DNA of 64,000 nt, taken from positions 2,115,767 to 2,179,766 of the forward strand of contig WBMV01004760.1 of assembly GCA_013396655.1 (NCBI GenBank), read 5' to 3'. Shown piece after piece: positions 1 to 10,300 of this stretch (positions are counted from its first letter, which is position 1; each line of letters begins with the position of its first letter). A program made the translations under genes and the position numbers. The notes under the pieces are model-generated. The model worked only from the letters and a program-made list of their open reading frames with translations, was not told the DNA's origin and did no database searches. This DNA comes from Campylorhamphus procurvoides. Taxonomy: Eukaryota > Chordata > Aves > Passeriformes > Dendrocolaptidae.

Positions 1-190
1 GGGCATCACCGGACAGGGGCATCACATCACCGGGCAGGGCCGTCACCGGACAGGGGCATCACATCACCGGGCAGGGCCGTCACCGGGCAGGGGCATCACC
101 GGGCAGGGCCGTCACCGGGAAGGGGCATCACCGGGCAGGGCATCACCAGGCAGGGGATCACCGGGCAGGGCATCACCGGCCGCGGCCGTG
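1..190. repeat. Minisatellite with GGGCATCACCGGGCAGG-like units
   Basis: Short units containing GGCATCACCGGGCAGG recur about ten times, with variants such as GGACAGG and GGCCGTCACC. The array runs off the left edge, so its full length is unknown. The same core occurs on the opposite strand near 6,280-6,610. No coding signal overlaps it. Confidence 0.85.
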
Positions 191-2764
191 CCCCTGCCCA
201 CACGGTCACGGGATGTCCCGCGTGGGTGGTGTGGGGTCACCAGCGCCCCGCACGCCTACCCGGCCGGTGGGAACCGGGAGTGGCTGGCCGGCGGCGGGGT
301 CAGTGCTGCCACGGCACAGCGCTGACCTTGCCGGCGGCAGAGCGGGGGCGGGCAGCGCTCTGGGCAGAACCGGCGGAGCTGGAGCAGCTGCCCGTGTCCT
401 GGCACTCACGGCCTGACCTCCCCAGGGACAGCTGCAGTGTCGGGATGGCAGCTGGGAGCCCGTGTCCCTGTCCCCACCCCGGCCATGGTGTCTCCATTGT
501 GCCGCCAGGGCCACCGCTGCGGGGGGCGTCGTCCCCCATGCCCATCCCTGCCCTCCTCTGTGCCTTTTTCAGCCTGCCGAGCCCGATGCTGGTGGCAGGT
601 GGACACTGCTGCTCACAGGCACAGTGGGACTCCTGGGAGAGCCATGGAGTGGGTGGCAGGGATTTTGGATGGCATGGGATGTGCCAAGAGGGACTGCAAC
701 TGGAGCTGGCCCCTGGCACCTCCCTGGCATCTGGTGGAACTGGGGTGCCTCTCCGACTGGGGAGCTCTGGGAAGGGTATGGGGGGATTTTCCATGAGGCA
801 GCATGCTCTCTATTGGTGGGGAAGGGTTTCAGTGAATTGGGCTTTAGGGGAAGGACATAGAGCGGCTGGGCAGAGCTGGGACACGTGCCCCTGACACATG
901 TTGGCCCCCTGCTGACAGCCAATTGGCCCCGACCAGCCTGCAGCCTCGTGAACTGACCCAGCCCCATGGCAAACAGCGCTGAACTGGGCAAGCCAGCTCG
1001 CGGATTGGGCAAGGAGAGGTGGCCCCGCAGTCAGGGCCAGTGGTCTCAGGGCTGCCCTGGCTGCACCTTGCTTTGCCCACCAGAGGCAGCCCCTCCGCCA
1101 GCACGGTGGGCGCTTATCCTGGTTCATGCTTCCTCCTCCCAGCTCAGCCCCTGCAGTCCCTGGGCTCACTCCTGGCTGAGGGGCAGGCGGGTCGGTACCG
1201 TCAGCCCCCTGGCAGCACTAGGCAGGGTGGTGCTGCCAGCTCTGCCATGTGGTGGGGGTTCCAGGGGCAGGAGCACTGGAGGTGCTGGGGGCTGGCTGCA
1301 TGCCGGCAGTGGCAGGAGCCGGCTGGGGCTGTTTTCCTCTCTGTTTGCTCGGCCCTGGGGACGGCCAGCGATGCGGATCAAGGCCGGCGTCCTTCAGGCA
1401 GCCAATTGTCGGCCAGCTCAGAGGGGAGGGAGAGGGGCAGCTGCCCCAGGGCTTTCCCAACCCTGGAGGGGGCCACCATGCCAGCACTGCCCAGCCTGAA
1501 ACAGCGCCAGGCTCGGTCCACCCAAACAGAAGGCTGGGTGATGCCAGCAGGGGCCCAGGGGGTGCCTGCTGAGACCTGGAACCCAGAGCTCCCCAGTGCT
1601 GGAGGACATGGCAGCTTCACTCCTGAGCACCAGCACATCATTTTGTGCTTCTCTTGCTGAATCGTTCCCTGATGGGTCATGAAAGGGCCTTTATCTCTTC
1701 TCCTCATGGCTGGATCACACCTGACAGGAGCCTGTGCTGGACTGTCTGACCATGGGACTGACAGTCACCCCAGCAAGGGTGGGGGCCCAGAATGGTCCCA
1801 CTGGTGCCTGTGTGGGGAGCCAGAGCAGACTGCTTTTCACTGGGACTTCAGGAACCATATCTGCTCCTTGGTCGTCTCTGGACCAACCACGGCCCCCCAG
1901 GGAGGGGCGGGACACGGCTGTGGCCACATCTCCATTTTTGGCCCAGCTATTTATATCTCTAAACAAGGATGCTACAGTTGTCTGGGCTGAAAGGTGTCCC
2001 CGGTCCTCCCCTGCTCCCTGTTCCCCAGCTCCCCAGCCATCTGCCACCCTGCTGCCTCGGCCCTGGGCAGCAAGCCTGGCATTCCCGGGGGTTCTCCTAG
2101 CTGGCTCCCTGCTCTTGACAGCTCGCTGGAAGCTTGAATGTGAACAGGAGAGCCCCTTTCCCAGGGACTGGAGCCCCTTCAATACTGGACCACCTTTTCT
2201 TCCGCTTCTCCATGCTGGAGCCCTATTCCTGCTCTGCTAAACACTAAGCATCCACCTTCACTGCCCTGTATCTGGTTTCCCATTTGGGGTGTAGGGCAGC
2301 CTGGCTCTGCTGTTCTGTGCTGCTGGCATAACCTGTGCTGCCTTGTAGGTTCTGGCAGCTGCCTGGGCTTCCTCCCCATCCTCAGGAAGCCTGGGTGGTT
2401 GCAACGTGGGATGCTAAGCTCCCTGTGGTACAGAGGACTCTGAGGCTTGGGGAGCTGATGAAAGGCAGCTCCCAGCCCAGAGAGACTCAGGCCCTGTGCA
2501 CGTGGGAGCGTTTGCCACGCAGAGTGGGGCTGCATCCCATCCTGAGGGAGAGCAGTTAGAGCATCCCTCCAGCAACTGGTGGTAGTCAACACCTCTTTGC
2601 CTACCCAAGGGAAGACACTGCTGGCCCGATGCCTGACTTTCCAGTGGGATGTGGGGATCAAAAGAGCCCAGTAGCTGGGACACTGTGTAAATGGTCCAAG
2701 ACTCAGGGGAACTGGGCACTGGGTGCCTGACGTTTCAGGACCATCATGGCTACTTGGTTTGTTT

Positions 2765-2860
2765 CAGCTTGAAAGGCATTTGAGTTGCATTTAAAGGCAT
2801 TAAAGTCCTTGCTAAGTCCTTACTTAATTACCTTAAAGGCATTTAAGCCTTGCTGCAGGA
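2765..2860. repeat. Short AT-rich imperfect repeat
   Basis: The motif AAAGGCATT(T/A) occurs three times, and variants of AAGTCCTTGCT occur alongside it, giving a small imperfect tandem array. It is distinct from the GC-rich minisatellites elsewhere. No function can be assigned. Confidence 0.5.
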
Positions 2861-3279
2861 CAGTCAGCCCATGGAAGCAAAGCCTGTGACCCTGGTGGGG
2901 CTGTAGGTGCCGCCAGTGGGAACAGTAGGGACCTGGCGACCCTGCCTGGGTGGCAGAGCTGAGCAGGCTGCTGCTGGCCCTTCCAGTGGGGACTGAAGGG
3001 ACAGTCTCCCTGTGCCAGCAGGAACAGTTCATTCCCACCTCTCGGGGCTCAGGGCATCCTCCTGCCCTCAAGTGCTTCCAAGCAGCAGTGGTGCTTGATG
3101 GCTGGGAGCTGGGGGAGCCTGTGTGGGATCAGCATCCTAAAGGGAGCAGCAGGAGCTGGGCGTTCTGGGACCCCCTCCAAACTCCGCAGTGGTGCAGGGA
3201 GAGGCGTTGGGGTTACCCCAGGGCTTGTCCTCAGGTTCTTGCTTCCCAGCTTGTCACTTGGCAGGGAGGCGATTGAGCA

Positions 3280-3480
3280 CAGAGATAACCCGCCCTTCAG
3301 GTCTGCTGAGCAGTGCTTTGCTTCTGGATTCTGTAAAGTTAATTGGTTTCGAGGTTCCAGGAACAAACGAAGGAGAAAAACCCACTCTCCAATGTGCGGG
3401 ATCATTGAATGCTCTCTGGTGAGTTATAATTGCAAATCATGTTTTGAAATCACATTAACAAATTAGCCCGTGTTGTTGTT
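3280..3480. other. AT-rich island, candidate conserved non-coding element
   Basis: About 200 bp of non-repetitive, AT-rich sequence sits in GC-rich surroundings. It contains AGTTAATTGG, TTATAATTGCAAATCATG (octamer/POU-like ATTTGCAT core on the minus strand) and ACATTAACAAATTAG. No open frame looks coding. The regulatory role is inferred from composition only. Confidence 0.35.
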
Positions 3481-5214
3481 GTGCCCTGCCACATGACAGC
3501 ATGTGCCGCAAGGGAGGCGTCGGTCAAGGGCGAGGGAGGGGGCCACCAGCTGCCCCCCTGCCACCTCTAGGTCCAGATACCCTCCTGCCAGCAGTGGGGG
3601 GCTTCTGTGGAGGGTGGGGTAGGGGTAGAAAGGGTCCAACCCTAGGCATGACTTCGAAGAGGTGTCACTGTAGAGTCCATCTAGCCCATGCTGTGGGCCA
3701 CAGGCATCCCTCTCCTCTTATCACAGCCCTTTGGTGCCTTGCTTGCTCCATGGTTATCAGTTTGGGATGGCAGTGGGGGTCTCAGAGACCCTGCTGGGTG
3801 CTGGCACCATGTCTGTGGGATGACCAGTGCTGGGGACCAGGGGCACCTGCTGGCGTGTTTCTGGCAAGGGCAAGCTCCAGGAGACTTCTTGCTCGAGAGG
3901 TCACAGCAGTGGTGCTGGGAACGCTGCTTGGGCTGCAAATCTAACCATTATCTTTGCCATATCTGCCTGCCATCTGAGGCCTGGGAACAGCGGGCAGCAG
4001 CAGGCAGCAGCAGGCGGCAGATGCAGGGGCCAGGTAAGGAAGCTGGGTGTGACAAGGAGAGTGTGCCCTGGCCACGCGTGGCACCCACTGCTTCGTGCCT
4101 GGGTCCCAGCCGGCCTTGTCCATGCTGGGATGTTGTTGAGGCCGAGGGGTTTTATGGGCTCACTTTAATCTGTTCAATCTCTGAGCATGGCTGAAGGATA
4201 AAAAAAGGGCAGCTTTTGACTGGGGCGAAATGGTGAGAAGGTAAAACACACAGAAATGGACTGTGGGAGATGGCTGTGGCACAGTACTCAGCTCCCTGCC
4301 ACTGGTGAGGCAGGATGCTGCTGCTGAGATGAGCCATGCTGTGCTGTGCTCCCCTGAAGGCTCCTCACATCCGGGAATCCCGCGTCAAACTTTCCAGACA
4401 GCTGGAGAAAACCGCATGGTTTTGCAATCCACTGGAGCCCAGGCACAGCCCTGACACCACCAGAGCCATGATGAAACCGCCTGGGAAGAACCAGCAGCTG
4501 GTTCAGGGCATGAAGAGAAGAGTCTTAGCCCACCCCTCTCATGGCTCCCCTCTGCATGGCCAGCCCAGCTGCAAGAGGCTGGAGCTGCTGTGTGCCAGCT
4601 GTAGGGACACTGGGACAGGCTCTGAAAGGCCTGGGGTCATCTGTGCTCCCTTTTGCTCCTCTCCTTCTCACTGCTTTGATTTTCTGCAAAACTTCATCTG
4701 GGCATGGTGGAGCCCATCTCCTCTGCCCACCTGGAGAGTGGAAACAGTAGAGAGGGGTGTCACATGCTGGACAAGAGAGGGGATGATAAAAAGGAGTTAT
4801 GGCTACATTTGTGCCAACAGGAGAAGAGGAAGGGTGTTTGGAGGCTGGGAAGGAGCAGGCAGCCTCCATGTCACTGCCCACAACCTGGTCCTCCAGCATG
4901 CCCACCCCATGGCAGGCACTGCACCCTGTGCCATGGGGCCACACTGCCTGTCCCTGTTCCCAGAGCCTGTGCTATGTTTGCTTACGGGGTGGAAGCTCTT
5001 GGCGTCCCTTTACAACCCTGGCAAGGTGTGTTGCCGCCCGTCTCAGGACTTCTCTGTGCCGGTGCCACGTGGCTGCTCTCGCCTTTACCAGGGCAGGGGA
5101 AGGGTTAAACTGATAGCTTGAGTCCAGCCATGCCCATCCTCTGGGTGCCTCCGGCTCCCCGTCACACTGCCAAACCTGGCTGTCTCCAGTCCCCCAGCAT
5201 GCCAGCCAGCGCTG

Positions 5215-5525
5215 GTTCAGCACTTACGCATGCTGCTGTTATTAGAAATTAGTTAATGGATGTATATATCCAGCCAAAGGAGAGCGGCAGTAACAGGAGC
5301 CGCGGGATTGCCGGGAGCGCGAGGGCACAGCTGCCACTGAATATTTAACATCCCTCGATGTCCAGGTGAGAGGGTGCTGCTGCTGCGAGGGGATGTTTTC
5401 TGCCTCTCATCCCGATGGCAACGCTTGCTGCTAGCTGACAAAGCCATTTCCATCCCAGGCTGCCTGAGGCTTTGCAAGGATTTATGAAAGATATGCATAA
5501 CACAAATAAAACCTTCCAGCAGTGA
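5215..5525. other. AT-rich island, candidate conserved non-coding element
   Basis: The stretch is non-repetitive and carries several sites of developmental type: TTAGAAATTAGTTAATGG, CACTGAATATTTAACATC and GATATGCATAACACAAATAAAACC. A more GC-rich centre separates the two AT-rich ends. It has no coding similarity. Enhancer function is inferred. Confidence 0.35.
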
Positions 5526-6279
5526 GCGGAGCCCTCCTGCCAGTGAGCAGTGTCTGGGCAGGGCTTGTAGCTCAGCATAGGGAGGTGGGTGGACCCCTAA
5601 GCATGGACCCTCAAGATTTTCCTCTCAAGTAAAAGCCAGGCAGGGCAGACGAGCAGGGGGTAGTTTAGGGGTGACAGCCCTTGGAAACCGACAGAGAATA
5701 TTTGGGGACATGGCTGGTGACTGACTACAAGTTCCTGGCTCTCCATGAAGCATTTGGGATGTACTTGGGAGAACAAATTTCCTCTTTAGGGCACTTCCAT
5801 GGGGATAGACCCCAACATTGTGTTTCCATGAAAAAAAAGAGGTGTTTCAGTTCAAGTGGGGAAATTTGCTGGAGACTGGAGGAGGGGATTGATGGAGACT
5901 GGAGGAGGGGATCAGACTGTCCCGCTCACTCTGGGCAATGTTGGGATGATCCCGCATGGATTGTTTATTTCCAGTGTGCTGAGGTGCTGGGGCAGGTCCT
6001 GTGGGTGCAGCGGGCACCCTGAGCAGGGCAGCCAGCTGGGCTGGCTTAATGTGAGCTTCGCAAGCTAAGGAGAGAGTCTGGCTGAGGTGAGTTGCTGTTG
6101 GGTGACCTTGCCCCTGCTGAGTGACCCTGCCCCTGCCTAAAATGGGAGAAAACCCAGTGGCCACACTCGGCGCATGCTGGAATTACCCCTTCAGATTAGA
6201 TTAGAGTGACTGCTCCAGCCTATTGCTTTGGGAGCAGCCGCTGGTCTCTGGCAGCAGCCCTGTCTGCTCTGGATAGGGA

Positions 6280-6610
6280 TGCCCGATGGAGTGATCATGC
6301 CTGGAGGGGCAGCAAGGGACAGCAAGTGAGGTGGCCGTGTGTGCTGGGGTGGGGATGCTCGGTGAGGTACCAATTCCAGGCGGGGCAGCGCTGCCTGGTG
6401 GGACACTGATGCTCAGTGGGAAATGATGCCTGGTTGGAGGGGGTGTATGCCCGGTGCCGGGGGGTGATGCCCAGTGGTTCATTGATGCCCGGTGATGGAG
6501 GTGATGTCCGGCGGGGTAATGCCCGGCCGTCGGCCATGCTTGGTGAGGCATCAGTGCCCGGTGGGGCGGCGATGCCTGGTGGGCGGCGATGTCCGCGGGG
6601 CGGTGGTCCC
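6280..6610. repeat. Degenerate minisatellite with GATGCCCGGTGG-like units
   Basis: GATGCCYGGTG and close variants recur about a dozen times with irregular spacing of roughly 20-35 bp. The array abuts the CpG-rich segment that starts near 6,590. The core is the reverse complement of the unit at 1-190, so the two arrays are related and inverted. Confidence 0.7.
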
Positions 6611-7330
6611 GTCGGGGCGGGGCAGGGGCCGGACGGTGCGGGCGGTCACTCCTTTCGAGCGGTCCCTCCCTGGCGCTGCCCCAGCGGAGCGCAGATTGGG
6701 AGCCGCCGTGCTGGGGGCGGGCCCGGCTCCGGTTTAATCTCCGGCTCCGCCGGGATTACGAGCGCAGGATAGTCTCTAATCCGCGGCACCGGCCACCGGG
6801 GGCTGCCCGCCCCAGCCCACAGCAGAGAGGCACCGCGGAGAGAAGGCAGGTAGGTCCCTCCGATCTCCCCCGGTGCTCTTACCCCCGGGCTCTCTGCCTT
6901 GTCCTGCGGGAAGCGCCGTGGTTGGGGCTGCCGAGCGCTCGGACCCCTCACCGCTCCGTATTCCCCTCCGCGCCCCACGCAACCCTCCCCGACCCATGAC
7001 TCTTCGCTGGCCCCGCTTTCCTCCCGCAGCGCGGCTCTCCCTCCTCCTCTTCCTTCTCCTCCTCCTCCTCCTCCCGGCCCCGAGCAGCACGGGGAACACT
7101 CCGGGGCTCGACAGCCGTGGCAGGTGGCAGCGCCCCGTGGCTGTTTGCTTTGCTGTCCTCCTGCCACTTCCCTCCCCAGCGGCTGGCACCTTCCCACGGG
7201 TGGGTGACAGATCCCGCGGGGGAAGGGGGAGGCAGAGCCCTGCCGTGCCGCCTGGGTACTCCGACGCTCTGGCACAGCCTCTGCCCGGATCGCGGCGCTG
7301 GGGGCTTCGGCATGGTTGCCTACTCTGGCG
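6590..7330 (+). promoter_or_regulatory. SLC38A3: CpG-rich segment, candidate SLC38A3 promoter and 5' non-coding exon
   Basis: CpG density rises sharply here. A stretch rich in CCGGCTCC ends in a good plus-strand splice donor, GCAG|GTAGGT, with the exon end at 6,849. A TTTAATC-like element lies near 6,732. SLC38A3's first coding exon (14,121) starts with a splice acceptor and 31 nt of leader, so at least one upstream non-coding exon is required, and this is one of two good candidates. The link to SLC38A3 is inferred from position. Confidence 0.45.
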
Positions 7331-10300
7331 ATCCTAATAGTGACACCAGCCCCTAAACTCCCTTTACTCTTTTATTTCTGCTTTAATTTTTAATCGCCCG
7401 CGGGAATGACATATGTTTCTGAAGGCTGGAAGCGGCTGCGGCCGGGATCGGGTGTCAGGGTGCCGGGGTGCCGGAGCAGGGGGCACGGGCAGGGAGAGTG
7501 ATGCCGGCCGTCATGGGCACTGCTGGGGCTGGCTGGGCCCTGCGTGCGGTGATTCCACAGGCTGTGGTATTTATAGACCCTGGCTGCCTGGGACAGCGGC
7601 GTGGAAAGCCAGGCAGCACATTGCGTTCCTGCCGGCCACGCGTGTCCCTTGCCAGCCGGCACGATGGTCCACTCTGCTGGGGCAGCTGTGAACGTCCCAC
7701 CAGAAAGAAATCTTCCTCATGAGAAACCGAGGCACAACAGGTGTGTGCCGGACTTGGGATTCCCAAGTTGGTCTAGCTCTGTGGTTGCACGGGTGGGATA
7801 GGAGACCTGGCAGGTCCCCAACAGGTGGGATGAAGGGGAAGCAGAGCCCTGGCTGGCTGTGGAGGGCATGGCTGTGCTGAGCTGCCACGGAGGAGACGGG
7901 GAATTTTCCACTGGTGTTTGGATCAGGCCCAAGGTGAGCCGTTAGACTTGCCTGGTCCCCGCTGCTGGCCACCCTGTGGGTTCATGGGAGTACCCCAGAG
8001 AAAGCCCTCTGTGCCCCGTGACTTTGCCCTGTTACCCAGAACCGAGCACCAGTGTGCTCTGGCTCTGGTGGCCAGGGATGCTGGGAGGCAGCGGGACACC
8101 CCAGCCCAGCCGTGGGTGGCATGGGGGGTGCCGACACTGCGGGGGACCCTGACTGAGGCGCAAAGGGCCCCGCAGCACCCGGCCGTGCTGCAGCTGTAAT
8201 CACACGCCGGGGCTGCAGCCACGGCAAACAAACAGGCACCGGCAGAGCCTATTTTCCTTGGCACATGGGGACGGAGGGAAGGAGCGGGATCCCACGGGCT
8301 CCTTTGGAAGTGCAGCCTTGAGAAAACAGAGGCGGGTCGGGGACAGGATGGGCCCCCCATGTCCCCAGCTCTCCTTGCCACATGGGTCTCGGCCACCTCG
8401 TGCCTCCCCAGCCGCTGACGCAGGTCCAGGGCCAACTGGGTCTCCCACGCCAGCAGGGCATAGCCACTCAGTCCTGCTGTCCCCACGGATCAGGTGCCAG
8501 GCTGGCAGCGTGGTCCAATGGCAAGAGTGGCACAGCCAGGGGCAGCGGTGGTGCCATGGGGCTTGGGCAAATCATAGCGCCTGTTTAGGACAGGGGGCTG
8601 TGCTGCGGGTACGCGAGGTTGTGGCTGAGGCCGGTCCCTCCTGTGTCCCCAGTGCTGCCTGCAGCAAATGGCAGCTTGGATATTTCGCCACTGACAGCTC
8701 AGTGTCATCCCGCCAGGGACAGGTGTGTTTTGGGGAGTGGGAACTCCTGGAAAGCATCCACTTTTAAGGCACGATGAATCTTCAGAGGTGCAACAGAAAA
8801 CCTGATGTTTTCTTTTACAGGCATTGCTTGCCCATCAGTCTCTGTAGTGCCATCACCTGTGCCAGCACCCTCTCTGGGTGACCCTGTGCTCCTGACTGGC
8901 AGTGTTTTAAGTTTAAAGCAAAATCCACCATATAGCTTAGAACTGCTGGAGATCTTTGGGCTCAAGTTGGCATCTCACCCAGCCTTCCCCAGAGCCACAC
9001 TGGGAGCCACCGGCCTCATGCTGTGCCCACCCTGTCCCTGTGCCCACACTGGCAGCTGCCTCTGCTGCCTGATCTTGTACCACACCAACTCAAGCCGGCT
9101 GTGTCAGCAACAGCCTGGGCTGTCCCAGTGCTGGACACTGCTACCCTTGCCTGGCCTCAGCCTCCCCATCATTCTTCCCAGCTTGCCTCACTAGTGGTTC
9201 TTGGATGTGGCAAGATGTGGCAGGGTGGTGGTGACCAATACCTGCGTCACAGCCCCATCGTGGGATGTGTGCCTGGTAGGAGATGCTGTGGTTGGTGCTG
9301 GAAAACCCACCCCATGGTGCACCACCCCCTTCCCTGCAGTGCCCTTCCCCTCCCTGGTGTGTTCCAGACCCCAGCATGTCTGTTGCTTTGGGACAGTGGC
9401 CACAGGCCAGCTCAGCCATTGCACGTTCTGCCTGCAGGCACATTCCCAAGCTCAGGCAGAGCTGTCCCCTGGGACTCTGGTGCCACTTGTACTCTGAGAA
9501 AAGACCCTGGATGGGTGCTGCTGTCCACATAGTGAGGCAGACAGCCCAGAATGGCCCGGGAACCTGTTGGTGCTGCTAGCCAGGACAGCACCTTCCAGAG
9601 CTGCTTGCTCCTTCTTGTTGCTACTGATTCTGCCCTGGCTGGAGCACCAGGGGCTTTGCTGGAGCCATGGTCTGGTATTTGGTGCTGAAAGCCCAGGTAG
9701 CCCTGGGGTGAGGTGAGCCCAGGAGCAGTGCCCACTGTGCCCAGCTCATGCTGGGGGCTGGCTGCATGGCTGTCTGGTGGGGCTGTCCTCTCCTGAGGGT
9801 CTCTGGTGGGGCTATCTCAGGAGGGTCTCCAACAGATCTGTTTGGGGAGGGACTACAATGGAGCTACCCAGAGGGGCTCTCCAGTCATGCACTGGGCAGG
9901 TTGTCTCCAACTGTCCCTCCCCATAATTGCTGGGGTCCCCGTGTCCATGGGAGTGCCCCCCAGAGCTCTTGCTCCAAAAGTGAGGTTCCTGGTCATCCAC
10001 TAAACAGCTGGATTTTCCCCTTTGGGTGGGATTTCCCTGGGGAAGGTAGGACCATGACACTGCCTTTGCTTGGCTGGGAGATGGAGGAGGCAAATGCCGT
10101 ATGTTAAAACCAGGTTTGGGGTGCTAGTTTTAGGAAGGCAGGCTGTGGGGAAAGCTACAGCTGTGTGTGCTTCATGGGAAGGGCAGACTGTGCTCTTAGG
10201 GCTGCCCCAGGGAGTTCTCTGTTGAGGTGCAAGGGGATGGGGGGTTCTCTGCTGTGTGCCCTGCTGGGGTCAACTTGCATGGGGAGGTGTTCCCCAGGGG

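Larger units (their letters stand above)
191..6279. other. Non-coding stretch, no supported gene
   Basis: Every frame was read for family motifs and for exon-like segments with splice sites. The open frames are long only because the DNA is GC-rich; none resembles a known protein. AT-rich islands stand out at about 2,765-2,860, 3,280-3,480 and 5,215-5,525. A 22-bp direct duplication (GGAGACTGGAGGAGGGGAT core) lies near 5,873-5,912, and a MEF2-like CTATTTATA occurs near 1,947. Confidence 0.6.

Noticed and set aside
3640..3740. Possible CR1-type retroelement fragment
   Set aside because: Some phrases look vaguely repeat-like, but no CR1 3' end or reverse-transcriptase frame could be recognised.
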